Assembly: GCA_035328465.1 (NCBI GenBank)
Contig: DAOLIQ010000007.1
Span: forward strand, 1 to 64,000
DNA: 64,000 nt
Direction: 5' to 3'
DNA from: JADJEI01 sp035328465
GTDB lineage: Bacteria > Bacteroidota > Ignavibacteria > Ignavibacteriales > Ignavibacteriaceae
Shown: positions 1 through 8,764 of the stretch, one piece after another
How positions within the stretch are numbered: the stretch's first letter is position 1
Layout: every line of letters starts with the position of its first letter
Position numbers and translations under genes: made by a program
The notes under the pieces: model-generated
What the model was told of the DNA's origin: nothing
The model's database searches: none
The model's input: only the letters and a program-made list of their open reading frames with translations

Positions 1-338
1 ATGCGAAATTAAAAGCTGCTCTGTAACGTAAAGATGGTGTGAACTTTCATTATTTGGATGGTACAAATTTTTAACTACCAAAAAATAATTGCCAATATTA
101 TGGTAATAGAAAAGAAGTTTGTTTCTTCTCACAACTTGAAAAGTATCTGCTATTCTCAGCGGACGAATTTTGGTTTGCCCGAATAATAAATTTACCTCAT
201 AAGCCGCCAACTATCTTTCAAAATTTAACTTCATTCCTACATTATTATATAATAATTTTAATCATGCAATTGAAAAGATATTGCTATGCAGTGCATATAA
301 TCAACTGTCTTCTTACAACAATTTATTGGAGTAGAGAT
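1..338. other. Intergenic sequence at the left edge
   Basis: AT-rich stretch with no supported gene. A short open frame at 3-26 ends in TAA and could be the last codons of a plus-strand gene cut off by the window edge, but seven codons are too few to judge. The only functional element I can name is the GGAG ribosome-binding site at 328-331 serving the small gene that follows. Confidence 0.4.
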
Positions 339-530
339 ATGAAAGATAAAAATGTGCTTCTTTTTATTATGCTTGCCGGGCTTGCTATCTTAGCCGGAGT
401 GATTAGTAAGTTTACTGGTACTAAAATTTTTGTTCAGAGTTATACCTGGATTCAGGTGGCTCAAACCTTATTGTTGTTTGGGATTGCATTCGGGATAGGT
501 AATCAAATTTTCAAATCGAATAAAGAGTAA
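339..530 (+). CDS. Small two-helix membrane protein, unknown function
   Basis: I do not recognise this 63-residue protein. It starts MKDKNVLLF and has two hydrophobic segments (about residues 5-22 and 39-56) joined by a short polar loop, and it ends in a lysine- and asparagine-rich tail. I chose the ATG at 339 because GGAG lies seven bases upstream; an in-frame ATG at 264 would add 25 residues with no ribosome-binding site. It stands alone, upstream of the convergent RRM gene. That it is a real gene is supported by the ribosome-binding site and membrane-protein composition, not by any family match. Confidence 0.6.
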   Translation: MKDKNVLLFIMLAGLAILAGVISKFTGTKIFVQSYTWIQVAQTLLLFGIAFGIGNQIFKSNKE

Positions 531-830
531 TTACTGACGGAGTCTTTGATTCCGTAAAAATATTCCTTTTAGTTTGCTTTGGAAAGATCACTTTAAAAGT
601 GATTATGAAGATTTATGCACTTTAAAGTTTATACGTCAAAACTTTTAACTGCGTTTCATCTATTTCGAATAGATAATGCTGGTAAAGTTCTGCTCGTTTA
701 CTCTTCTGCAGATTAAATGCTTTTGAAAAATTTTTATTACCGATTTTAATTAAAGGGTGAGGTTACTGTTTAAAACAAAAAAGGTGTCCAAATTGAACAC
801 CTTTTTCAGAAAATAACTTAGAATCGAATC
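531..830. other. Intergenic sequence between convergent genes
   Basis: About 300 bases between the small membrane protein and the convergent RRM gene. Apart from the minus-strand terminator hairpin at 777-806 I see nothing definable. The open frames are short and lack ribosome-binding sites. Confidence 0.4.
777..806 (-). terminator. Rho-independent terminator of the first RRM gene
   Basis: AAGGTGTCC and GGACACCTT-like arms (one wobble mismatch region) flank an AATTG loop. On the minus strand the hairpin is followed by a T-run. It lies 24 bases after the stop codon of the RRM gene at 831. Confidence 0.8.
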
Positions 831-1082
831 TTAGCTTCTTGCTTTAGCTTCATTAACTACGATATTTCTTCCTTTTAATTCAGAATTATTCAATGCTTTG
901 ATAGCATTTTCTGCTTCTGAGGAATTCTCCATTTCAACAAATCCAAAACCTCTGGATCTGCCGGTGTCACGGTCTTTAACTACTTTTGCTGAAACAACGT
1001 TGCCGTGTGTTTCAAAAGTTGTTTGTAAAGTGTTGTCATCAACTGACCAAGGGAGCGATCCCACAAATAATTTAGTACTCAC
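831..1082 (-). CDS. RRM-domain RNA-binding protein
   Basis: A single RNA-recognition-motif protein of 83 residues. RNP2 is KLFVGSLPW near the N-terminus and RNP1 is RGFGFVEM near residue 45. Such short bacterial RRM proteins are thought to bind single-stranded RNA and are often cold-induced; that role is family knowledge. The start chosen is GTG at 1082, which has AGAGG (1090-1094) seven bases upstream. An ATG at 1121 would add a hydrophobic 13-residue extension that does not fit an RRM. It ends directly after the domain, without the glycine-rich tail of the second RRM gene at 3440. Confidence 0.9.
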   Translation of the reverse strand: MSTKLFVGSLPWSVDDNTLQTTFETHGNVVSAKVVKDRDTGRSRGFGFVEMENSSEAENAIKALNNSELKGRNIVVNEAKARS

Positions 1083-1237
1083 GAAAGAACCTCTAAAAAA
1101 ATTAATAAATAAAATTCCCAACTATTGGGATAGACAAAGCTAAGTCCATTCAATGACATAACCAAATTATTTATTCGGTAATAGTCAAATAAATTTGACC
1201 CGCTATCCTTGATTAGATGTATTAATACAGGAATGTA

Positions 1238-1969
1238 TCATACAACTTCATTAGTGTTTCCAGTCTTTTTTGCTTTAATTAGTTCTGAAAAATTGATTGA
1301 GTGGGTTATCAGGTCAACCAATGTTTTAATGAATACAAATAAAACTATAATGAATAAATTTGTATCGGTCGAAAATATATCACCAAATGTTGTTGCAAAT
1401 CCACCGAGAATGATAGTCAAATGCATCGGAATAATTCGGGCGTACGGTGCAAACATTAATTTACCGATATTTGGTATCTCCTCCGACGGTTTAGTTCGTG
1501 ACGAGATAAATTCAATTAAATAACTAACGAAAAATATTACTCCTGAATAAAGTACAAAGTTTGAACCCGTATTTGACGAATATTCTTGATTCAAAGAATA
1601 AAAACCTCCAATGAACATCGCATAAATAAAATGAAAAAAGCCATAGTGAAAAAGGAAGAAAACAGCAGTAGAAATCTTTACTCCTCTTGTCGGCAGAGTT
1701 TGCTTTCCTCCTTGCTTGAAACCTTCGGTCGAAAATTCTTTTAGGGAAATTATATTGATAAAATTAAACACACCTATGATTACACTTTGTCCCCAGTAAA
1801 TCCATAAAACATCGGAAGCAGTTATATTTTCGAAGAGGGCGAAAAATATCACTGAAAGATTTGAAAATATCAACGACCAGGTTGAGAATCTAAAAAAGTC
1901 TATACTTCGTAATAGCATAGATAAGTTCAGTGGAGACTTTTGACTGATTCTGTTTTCTTTTCTGCTCAT
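1238..1969 (-). CDS. DUF6498-like multi-pass membrane protein
   Basis: A 243-residue integral membrane protein with about six hydrophobic segments and a basic, polar N-terminus. The pattern WSLIFSNL followed by IYWGQSVIIGVFN resembles the DUF6498 family, whose function is not known. A histidine-rich segment (FHYGFFHFIYAMF, near residue 110) sits in a membrane region. It lies 29 bases downstream of the POT-like transporter gene on the same strand, so the two are probably co-transcribed. The family assignment is from recall of the motif pattern and needs a profile search. Confidence 0.65.
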   Translation of the reverse strand: MSRKENRISQKSPLNLSMLLRSIDFFRFSTWSLIFSNLSVIFFALFENITASDVLWIYWGQSVIIGVFNFINIISLKEFSTEGFKQGGKQTLPTRGVKISTAVFFLFHYGFFHFIYAMFIGGFYSLNQEYSSNTGSNFVLYSGVIFFVSYLIEFISSRTKPSEEIPNIGKLMFAPYARIIPMHLTIILGGFATTFGDIFSTDTNLFIIVLFVFIKTLVDLITHSINFSELIKAKKTGNTNEVV

Positions 1970-1998
1970 TTCTAAACTCGCTGCAAAAATTCAGATAA

Positions 1999-3294
1999 CT
2001 ATTTTTTCGGTGCCAAATATTTATTGAATAGTAATAAACCAATGATGGTTAAAACACCAATCATCGAAAAAATAAACCAGAGAGTTCCCGGTTGTTTTAA
2101 TGTATCAACAAAATAAACATAGAGATTTGCACCAAGTATTCCGCCTATGCCGCTTCCAATAACACCATAAAGAAATGAATAGCCGAGATAGAGAGCTTTT
2201 TTATCTTCCGGTGCTATGAGTCCAACATAACTAATAAACTTTGGATGCGCTGTCATTTCACCAATTGAAAAAATAATAATACCAAGCATAAATACCAGCG
2301 GATGAGTTGATATTGCGAGTATCCCCATCCCTATCGTCCCAAGTCCGATGCCGCCTATCATAGTCGGAAGGGCTTTTTTATTTTTAACAATATTAGAGAC
2401 AAAAATCTGAAGCAGTATAATAGTTCCGGCATTGATTACAGTCACATGCTCAGCGTCAAATTTCCAATTTGGATTTGCAATGAAAACAGAAAGCAGTCCG
2501 TTCACCAGATTATTTATTGGCGTCATATCCACATAATCTGTAAAGTACCAAAGCACCGTATCGAACATCTGAAAATAAAGAATCCAAAAACCTGAATAAA
2601 TGACTATCATTAAAATGAATCTGAAATCTTTTAGAACAAGTACCGCACCCTTTAACACATCAAAAATTGATTTGGTACTTGCCGGACGCTCGGGCTCTTT
2701 ATACATCAATAGATTGAGCAGAAGCATTGATCCGGTACCGATTGATGCCATTATAAAAATATATGACCAGGAAATGTCTTTTAAAATTGGGATAAGTATA
2801 AGCGGGAAAATAAATGCACCAAGATTGATTGACCAATAATAGATTCCAAAACCAAGGGTGGAGTTTGATTCATCAGTTGTACGCGCAATTGTTCCTGAAA
2901 TGATCGGCTTAAAAAATCCTGCACCGAGAGCCATCATAATTAAACTTAAAAAAACTAAAGTATATCCAGTAAACAAACTTGTGAGAAAGTAGCCAAGACT
3001 AAGAGCCGCAAATGCAAAGAAAAGAGTTTTTCTGTAACCAAACCGATCTGCAATTGCACCTGAAAGAATCGGAAGAAAATAAAGGAGTGGTTGAATTGTA
3101 CTTTTTATTACTCCAACACTTTCTTTAGTGAAACCAAGTCCGCCATCTTTTGTACTTAGAACTAAATAAACAGAAAGTACAGACATAACGCCGTAGTAGG
3201 AGCCGCGTTCAAAAAACTCCATTATGATAACAATCCAGTAATTCTTAGAGAAGGCAGATAACCAGTTTTTCTTCTTATTAGCTTCCGAAGTCAT
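1999..3294 (-). CDS. POT-like MFS transporter
   Basis: A 431-residue major facilitator protein with about 12 to 14 membrane segments. Its N-terminal helix carries EFFERGSYYGV (residues 26-36), a close version of the ExxERFxYYG proton-coupling motif of the proton-dependent oligopeptide transporter family, with G in place of the usual F. YYWSINLGAF near residue 150 matches the second POT signature region. Such proteins import di- and tripeptides with protons. The altered motif and short length (most POTs are about 480-500) leave the substrate open. AGGAGT lies just upstream of the ATG, and the DUF6498-like gene follows. Confidence 0.8.
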   Translation of the reverse strand: MTSEANKKKNWLSAFSKNYWIVIIMEFFERGSYYGVMSVLSVYLVLSTKDGGLGFTKESVGVIKSTIQPLLYFLPILSGAIADRFGYRKTLFFAFAALSLGYFLTSLFTGYTLVFLSLIMMALGAGFFKPIISGTIARTTDESNSTLGFGIYYWSINLGAFIFPLILIPILKDISWSYIFIMASIGTGSMLLLNLLMYKEPERPASTKSIFDVLKGAVLVLKDFRFILMIVIYSGFWILYFQMFDTVLWYFTDYVDMTPINNLVNGLLSVFIANPNWKFDAEHVTVINAGTIILLQIFVSNIVKNKKALPTMIGGIGLGTIGMGILAISTHPLVFMLGIIIFSIGEMTAHPKFISYVGLIAPEDKKALYLGYSFLYGVIGSGIGGILGANLYVYFVDTLKQPGTLWFIFSMIGVLTIIGLLLFNKYLAPKK

Positions 3295-3372
3295 AAAACT
3301 CCTATGTAAAAGATATTGTGAGAATTAAAATTTAAAAAGGTTGGGCAAAAATGTAGAAATGAATTTTATAAA

Positions 3373-3426
3373 CAAAAAAAAATCCGATCTGAATTATTTT
3401 AAGTAGAATAAATTCAAACCGGATTT
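3373..3426 (-). terminator. Terminator hairpin of the second RRM gene
   Basis: Arms AAATCCG and CGGATTT, extended inward by TGAATT and AATTCA, form a long imperfect stem. The minus-strand product ends in a run of nine T. It lies 14 bases after the stop codon of the RRM gene at 3440. Confidence 0.75.
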
Positions 3427-3439
3427 ATTGAAAATGCTA

Positions 3440-3760
3440 TCAGAATCGACGTCTGCTTGAACCGCCAGAACCGCTTGATCTGCCGCCGCCGCCGCCAGGT
3501 CTTCTTTTGTTATCATCACGTCTCGGACGAGCTTCGTTTACGGTAATTTTTTTACCTTTAACATCTTTTGTATTTAAACTGTTGATTGCTTTTTGTGCCT
3601 CAGCTAAACCCGGCATTTCAACAAAGCCGAATCCTTTTGACTGCTGCGTAAATAAGTCCCGGATAATTTTTACTTCCTTGACTTGACCAAACTCTGAAAA
3701 CAAGTTTGTTAAATCTTCTTCTTTAACATCACTTGCCAGATTTCCAACGAAGATATTCAT
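3440..3760 (-). CDS. RRM-domain RNA-binding protein with Gly/Arg-rich tail
   Basis: A 106-residue protein with an N-terminal RRM (RNP2 NIFVGNLAS, residues 2-10; RNP1 KGFGFVEM, about 42-49) and a disordered tail rich in Gly, Arg and Ser that ends SSRRRF. This matches the cyanobacterial-type RNA-binding proteins that act as cold-response RNA chaperones; that role is inferred from the family. AGGAG precedes the ATG. The leader contains a perfect 7-bp inverted repeat at 3801-3819. It is the second RRM gene within 3 kb, separated from the first by the transporter pair. Confidence 0.92.
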   Translation of the reverse strand: MNIFVGNLASDVKEEDLTNLFSEFGQVKEVKIIRDLFTQQSKGFGFVEMPGLAEAQKAINSLNTKDVKGKKITVNEARPRRDDNKRRPGGGGGRSSGSGGSSRRRF

Positions 3761-3800
3761 ACTAATAAACTCCTAAAAAATTTTAAATAATTAATTAACA

Positions 3801-3819
3801 AAGCACTATTGCAGTGCTT
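3801..3819 (-). repeat. Inverted repeat in the leader of the RRM gene
   Basis: AAGCACT and AGTGCTT flank a five-base loop, 41 bases upstream of the ATG on the minus strand. It could be a leader hairpin or an operator. RRM genes of this type are often regulated through their leader, but nothing here shows the mechanism. Confidence 0.45.
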
Positions 3820-4029
3820 CTTCCTCCTGTGGATAAAAACTAGAATGAATATTTGGGTATGAATTCAAATTTTTAAGCAGGCAAATGCAAAATAGGAGAA
3901 ATACTTTTCCTAACCAAATATTATTCTTTTTATAAATGGATTAAAAATATTTGGAATTGGAATAAAATAAGGAGGACAGAAACTTTGAATTAATACATTT
4001 TGAGATTATCAGAATATATTTAATATTTT

Positions 4030-4105
4030 TGCGGAGTGCAGGATCGAACTGTTGTCCTTCCCGATTCTATCGGAACGCATTCTCGCATTATCCTTACCCT
4101 ATAGC
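4030..4105 (-). pseudogene. Decayed tRNA-like sequence
   Basis: Read on the minus strand, this 76-base stretch keeps a CAGTTCGATCCTG T-loop region and a five-pair anticodon-like stem (TTCCG/CGGGA around an ATAGAAT loop). The acceptor arms do not pair and the D-arm is not recognisable, while the T-stem keeps only about three pairs. The nominal anticodon AGA would be unusual in bacteria. It lies 16 bases downstream of the intact tRNA-Ala on the same strand, so it may be a degenerate tandem copy or a remnant of an integration event at the tRNA. Confidence 0.5.
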
Positions 4106-4121
4106 AATTATCAATTTTTTG

Positions 4122-4194
4122 TGGAGCTAAGCGGGATCGAACCGCTGACCTTCTGAATGCCATTCAGACGCTCTCCCAACTGAGCTATAGCCCC
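4122..4194 (-). tRNA. tRNA-Ala(GGC)
   Basis: A complete cloverleaf of 73 bases. Acceptor arms GGGGCTA and TAGCTCC pair with one G-T wobble. The D-arm contains AGCTCAGTTGGGAGAGC. The anticodon stem TCTGA/TCAGA encloses ATGGCAT, giving anticodon GGC (alanine). The T-loop is TTCGATC. The discriminator base is A and the CCA end is not encoded, so it must be added after transcription. Confidence 0.96.
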
Positions 4195-4321
4195 GAAAAT
4201 AATTTATGGGAAAGTACTATCGAAAAATATGATTATTATTTTATTCTGTCAATCTTTAATTGATCTTTAATTTCTGTATTGCGTTAGAGAGTTGTCTATT
4301 CTATTTTTAATTAAAAAATAA

Positions 4322-4726
4322 ATGAAAATATTTTTATCTATTATTATACTTTTGTTTTTCACCTCACTATCAATACTAAGCGGTTGTAAGGACACTATCA
4401 CAGTACAGGATTTAGATAATGTTGTAATACCTGATTCGAGTGTAAGTTATTCAAAATATATTCAGCCGGTTTTTAGTGTTAAGTGCGCCATTGCCGGATG
4501 CCATGATGAATACAGAGCAGGTGATCTAAGTTTATTGACCTGGGCAGAGGCAACAAGTTCAACAAGAATTATTTTTCCTTATGATCCTGATCAAAGTGTA
4601 CTCGTGTGGACTATTGAATTGAGATCGGGATTTCCGGTAATGCCGCCTGTTGGATTCCCTTACTTAACCCCAAATCAAATTGAAGGAGTTAGAACATGGA
4701 TAAAAGAAGGTGCGTTAAATAATTAA
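4322..4726 (+). CDS. Lipoprotein with a CX4CH haem-type motif
   Basis: A 134-residue exported lipoprotein. The signal sequence ends in lipobox LSGC, so Cys22 would be lipidated. The mature part has C55-x4-C60-H61 after IQPVFSVK, a context typical of the short cytochrome-c-like domains of Bacteroidota and Planctomycetes. A later Met in FPVMPP (about residue 110) could be the second haem ligand. Most c-type haem sites are CXXCH, so haem attachment through CX4CH is plausible but unproven. The likely role is periplasmic or surface electron transfer. It is a single gene converging on the SDR gene six bases away. Confidence 0.7.
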   Translation: MKIFLSIIILLFFTSLSILSGCKDTITVQDLDNVVIPDSSVSYSKYIQPVFSVKCAIAGCHDEYRAGDLSLLTWAEATSSTRIIFPYDPDQSVLVWTIELRSGFPVMPPVGFPYLTPNQIEGVRTWIKEGALNN

Positions 4727-4732
4727 ACTTTT

Positions 4733-5722
4733 TTAAATCCAATCTTCTTGCAAATACCATTTACAGGTGCGTTTAATTCCCTCCTCAATTGAAATTTTCT
4801 GACTGTATCCAAAATCTCTCATAGCTTTTGAAGTATCACAAATCCAAGCGTGCTGAGTCAAATCTTTTGCTTTTTCGATATTTAAAGTTGCTGGTTTGCT
4901 GCTGAACATTGAAAAGAATTGGGCAAATGCTGCAATTCCATAAACAATAAAATGAGGAACTATTATTTTGATCGGTTTTCTTGCAAGGGTTTTTGAAGTT
5001 ACTTCGCCTACCTCTTTCCACGTATAAAATTTTTCTGATGAGATAAAGTAAATCCCGCCGGTAGATTTTTCAGAAACAGCAGCGAGGTATAATCCTTCTA
5101 CAAAATCCGAAACATGGATAAGACTAACAAGTTTTTTATCGAAACCTACAATTGTTGTTAATCCTTTGCTGAAAGTTTTGAAGTATATTAAAATCTCAGT
5201 ATCTCTTTCACCGTAAACTGCCGGTGCACGGCATATAGTAACAGGAAGAACGTCCATAAAAACCTTTGCTACCTCCTCCTCTGCAAGTTTACTTCTTCCG
5301 TAAGTAGTAATTGGATTACAAGGTGAGGTTTCGTCAACTGGTTTTTCATTTTTTGAAGGACCGACTGCAGTTAAGCTGCTCACTATTACAAATTTCTTAA
5401 TTGTAGATTTAAATTTGAGTGCAGTCTCAAGTAAAGTTTTTGTGGTTTCCACATTGCCTTGAAAATAGCCTGCAGTTGTTTTAGATTTTACTACCCCTGC
5501 CACATGAAAAATATAATTAGCACCAACAAATGCTTTTCTCAGCTTAGATTCATCATTCAAACCGCAGTCATAAATTCTTACATTCTTTTCTTTCAACCAC
5601 TTCAGATCACTTGACTTTCGGGTTATACATCTGACTTCAAAATCCCTGGATAATAATAAATCTACGAGATGACTTCCAACAAATCCTGTAGCACCGGTTA
5701 CGATAGCAATTGGTTTATTCAT
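4733..5722 (-). CDS. NAD(P)-dependent epimerase/reductase, extended SDR family
   Basis: A 329-residue extended short-chain dehydrogenase. The N-terminal cofactor loop is TGATGFVGS (G10xxG13xxG16), and the catalytic YGRSK (Y-x3-K) lies near residues 141-145, with the upstream serine in VSSLTAVG. Overall it resembles nucleotide-sugar epimerases and dihydroflavonol-reductase-like enzymes that act on sugar, sterol or keto substrates. The specificity cannot be read from the sequence. It is a single gene, facing the haem-motif lipoprotein gene. Confidence 0.88.
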   Translation of the reverse strand: MNKPIAIVTGATGFVGSHLVDLLLSRDFEVRCITRKSSDLKWLKEKNVRIYDCGLNDESKLRKAFVGANYIFHVAGVVKSKTTAGYFQGNVETTKTLLETALKFKSTIKKFVIVSSLTAVGPSKNEKPVDETSPCNPITTYGRSKLAEEEVAKVFMDVLPVTICRAPAVYGERDTEILIYFKTFSKGLTTIVGFDKKLVSLIHVSDFVEGLYLAAVSEKSTGGIYFISSEKFYTWKEVGEVTSKTLARKPIKIIVPHFIVYGIAAFAQFFSMFSSKPATLNIEKAKDLTQHAWICDTSKAMRDFGYSQKISIEEGIKRTCKWYLQEDWI

Positions 5723-5843
5723 AATAAAATAATTAATCTTTCAATTTTTGATGCTTAAAATTCACGTAAATAATTTTACTGTGCAATAGTGTTTTATAAA
5801 TCTTTTAATTAAATTTTGTTAGAGATTTTTCAATACATTTATA

Positions 5844-6401
5844 ATGTATAAACATAAAAGAATAAAAAAAATAATTGTCCTGCTTTTAGCTTCCCTTCTA
5901 ATTTACCATTCGGGCGGATTCATATTAATTTACACTCCAGCCTCCTTTCTAATAAAAAAAATAACGAAAGAATTAATTAGAAGCGAAGTGATAGATTTTT
6001 CTGTTGTTAAATTTTCATTCACACGTGAAGAAATTAATTCCGGGATTGAAGGTTTACACTGGGTTCACGATAAAGAATTCCGTTATGACGGAAATATGTA
6101 CGATATTGTAAAAAAAGATACTACCGGTGACACAATAACCTTTTATTGTTTTGCGGATACAAAAGAAGATCTTCTCGAGACTTCTTTCGAAATTCATTTC
6201 CAAAACGGAAAAGAAACTAAGTCACTTGATTCCAATAGTAATAGAATAAATTTATTAACACTTTCAGATGTGATAACTCAACCATCTGATATCAAATCGA
6301 TACCGTTTGTTGTGGAGTCTTCTATTCCAGCAACAAATGAAACTGGACTTACTTCATTTCTAAATGTATTAACCCCGCCGCCAAAGAACATTTTCTCCTA
6401 A
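5844..6401 (+). CDS. Membrane-anchored protein of unknown function upstream of a TonB receptor
   Basis: I cannot name this 185-residue protein. After a basic start it has a hydrophobic segment (about residues 10-32), then a soluble part containing HWVHDKEFRYDGNMYDIV near residue 68. Similar WxHxxEFxYxGxMYD proteins occur beside TonB receptor genes in Bacteroidota (from memory, not checked). The tail is proline-rich (LTPPPKN). The TonB receptor starts about 120 bases downstream in the same orientation, so a shared role in metal or cofactor uptake is reasonable but unproven. Confidence 0.6.
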   Translation: MYKHKRIKKIIVLLLASLLIYHSGGFILIYTPASFLIKKITKELIRSEVIDFSVVKFSFTREEINSGIEGLHWVHDKEFRYDGNMYDIVKKDTTGDTITFYCFADTKEDLLETSFEIHFQNGKETKSLDSNSNRINLLTLSDVITQPSDIKSIPFVVESSIPATNETGLTSFLNVLTPPPKNIFS

Positions 6402-6524
6402 ATATTTTATATAATTTTAGATGCATGTCACTTAGCGAAATTTAAATAATTGTTCTCGCTAATTATCAAATGAATGACATAAGCATTGCATTTTAAAATC
6501 ATTATTAAAACGAAAGAGGAAAAA

Positions 6525-8684
6525 ATGTTTAAGAAGACTTTTACAGTTCTGATTCTCTTATTTATCTCACTTACTTTGGGAACAAATACGTATTGCCAAA
6601 GCGGTGATTCAGAACAAAAAATCAAAACCAGTTATGCCGACACAATTAAATATCAAACTGATGAAGTGGTTGTCACGGGTACAAGAGTAGAACAAAAAAT
6701 TATTGATATCCCCTACCCTGTTTACAGAATAAACAACTATCAATTTCAGTTTGATAGAAAAGTTTCTGTCAACGATGTTCTAATTTCTATCCCCGGTGTC
6801 TTTATGCAGTCGCGGTATGGAAATCATGATGTGAGAATTTCGATTAGAGGATTTGGAAGCCGTTCTAATACCGGAATTCGTGGAGTAAGAATACTACTCG
6901 ATGGCATTCCTGAATCTGAACCGGATGGGCAAACCCGAGTTGAAGCTATTGATTTCAATGCGCTCGGCAGCATCGAAGTTGTGAAGGGAAATTCTTCTTC
7001 ACTTTATACAAATGCACCGGGTGGAGTTATCAATTTCATTAATGATATAAATTTTGATAATTCTTTTATAAAAAGTTTCAATGAATTTGGCTCCTTTGGA
7101 ATGCGGCAAAACGGTATCAAAGCCGGAGTTAAAGCTGATGGTTATAAACTTATGGTTAATTATAATTATCACAACTATGAAGGTTATAGAGCGCATAGTC
7201 AGGATTACTGGCACATACTTAACACAGTGCTCGAAACAAATCTTGGTAAAAAAACCAATCTTCAGATACTCGGTTATTTTGCAAACGGTATTATTAAATT
7301 ACCCGGATCTTTAACTCAAGAAGAATTTGCTCTTGATCCATATCAGGCTGTTGAGAGTCGCGAGGTTGCTTTTGACTTCAGACGTGTCACAAAGAAAGGA
7401 CGAATCGGATTAAGGTTCAATAATTATTTTGATGATGAAAAAAATCATCAACTTGAATTAACAACTTATGGAACGATAAAATATTTTGAACGTGTTTCAA
7501 AATCCTATAGAATCTTTAACAGGTACGGATTAGGGAGTTCTGCGAGATATATATTCAGAGCCAATGTTGGCGAACGGAAAAACGAATTCTCGATCGGTAA
7601 TGACCTATTCTATCAAACCGGTCCAATTGAAGAATACAACACAGTTAACGGACAGAAAGATGATATCTTGAATTTTCTTAGTGATGAAACTATAAGTAAC
7701 GTTGGTTTCTACGTGCAGAATAATTTTGAAATTCTGCCCGATCAATTTGCTCTTTTAGTTTCCGGCAGGTATGATAATGTAATATTCGATAATAAGAACG
7801 AGCAACTTGCGGTTCAAAATTCAACTCGCCGTTTCGAAGCCTTTACACCAAAGGCTGCATTAAATTTTAAGATTACACCCTCCATTGCTGTTTATACTTC
7901 TTATGGACTCAGCTTTGATAGTCCTGCAGGCAATGAACTTGATAACTTTCCGCTTAGCTCAGATCCTGGGAAATTATTAAACCCGGATCTTAAACCTCAA
8001 AAATCTAAAAACTTTGAAGTTGGTATAAAAGGAAATGTACTTTCTTTTGATTCACAATTTTTCCGGAACATTAATTTTGAAGCTACATTCTTCAATACTA
8101 AAATTGAAGATGAAATTGTTCCGTTTGAGGTATTTGGAGATGTATTCTACCGAAACTCTGCAACAACCAATCGAATGGGTATCGAACTTGGCGGTGAAGT
8201 AGAAATTTTAAGCGGACTCAATTTGAAACTATCCTATACATATTCAGATTTTTCATACGACAGTTACACTGCCGAAGTAATTGATGTAGATTCACTGAAC
8301 AATTTTGTTACATCAATTCAGGACTTCGGTGGAAATGTTACGCCAAGTGTACCAAAGCACAATATTTTTAGTGCTTTAGCATACAGGTATTTTCTTACAA
8401 ATGAAATTTCGGCATTCGTTAGGGCAACATACAATCATGTTAGTGGAATGTTTGTAAATGATCAAAATTCAGAAAAAACTTCCGACTATAATATCGTTGG
8501 TGCAAGCATTGGTTCTGACATTGTTTTAAATAACTTAAATATATTACTTTCAATTGGAATGAATAATATTTTTGATCGAACCTATGTTGGCTTCATAAGT
8601 ATTAATTCAACTAACGGAAGATTTTATGAAGCGGGTGAACCGCAAACATTTTATGGAAGTCTAAATTTTAATTATAGACTTTAG
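6525..8684 (+). CDS. TonB-dependent outer-membrane receptor
   Basis: A 719-residue protein with a signal peptide and an N-terminal plug that begins near TDEVVVTGTR and contains ISIRGFGSRS and the plug-end region VVKGNSSSLYTNAPGGVIN. A C-terminal beta-barrel ends in aromatic FNYRL. TonB receptors take up iron chelates, cobalamin or sugars using energy from TonB. The plug resembles siderophore receptors of the FecA type, so ferric-chelate uptake is my best guess. I chose ATG 6525 because AGAGGA precedes it; an ATG at 6486 lacks a site and adds a non-signal extension. No TonB/ExbBD genes are in the window. Confidence 0.93.
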   Translation: MFKKTFTVLILLFISLTLGTNTYCQSGDSEQKIKTSYADTIKYQTDEVVVTGTRVEQKIIDIPYPVYRINNYQFQFDRKVSVNDVLISIPGVFMQSRYGNHDVRISIRGFGSRSNTGIRGVRILLDGIPESEPDGQTRVEAIDFNALGSIEVVKGNSSSLYTNAPGGVINFINDINFDNSFIKSFNEFGSFGMRQNGIKAGVKADGYKLMVNYNYHNYEGYRAHSQDYWHILNTVLETNLGKKTNLQILGYFANGIIKLPGSLTQEEFALDPYQAVESREVAFDFRRVTKKGRIGLRFNNYFDDEKNHQLELTTYGTIKYFERVSKSYRIFNRYGLGSSARYIFRANVGERKNEFSIGNDLFYQTGPIEEYNTVNGQKDDILNFLSDETISNVGFYVQNNFEILPDQFALLVSGRYDNVIFDNKNEQLAVQNSTRRFEAFTPKAALNFKITPSIAVYTSYGLSFDSPAGNELDNFPLSSDPGKLLNPDLKPQKSKNFEVGIKGNVLSFDSQFFRNINFEATFFNTKIEDEIVPFEVFGDVFYRNSATTNRMGIELGGEVEILSGLNLKLSYTYSDFSYDSYTAEVIDVDSLNNFVTSIQDFGGNVTPSVPKHNIFSALAYRYFLTNEISAFVRATYNHVSGMFVNDQNSEKTSDYNIVGASIGSDIVLNNLNILLSIGMNNIFDRTYVGFISINSTNGRFYEAGEPQTFYGSLNFNYRL

Positions 8685-8706
8685 TTCTAAATTTTTTTAC
8701 TTTATT

Positions 8707-8745
8707 TCAGCCGGTTAATACAAAAATTATCCGGCTGATATTTTT
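8707..8745 (+). terminator. Terminator after the TonB receptor
   Basis: TCAGCCGG and CCGGCTGA arms are perfectly complementary, extended by TTAAT/ATTAT, and followed by a T-rich stretch. It begins 22 bases after the receptor stop. Confidence 0.8.
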
Positions 8746-8764
8746 ATCATTTTTAGGAAGACAG

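Noticed and set aside
264..338. Longer start for the first small membrane protein
   Set aside because: The upstream ATG has no ribosome-binding site and would add 25 unrelated residues, whereas ATG 339 has GGAG at the right distance.
898..1143. 81-codon plus-strand frame over the first RRM gene
   Set aside because: It is antisense to a clear RRM domain, lacks a ribosome-binding site and resembles no family.
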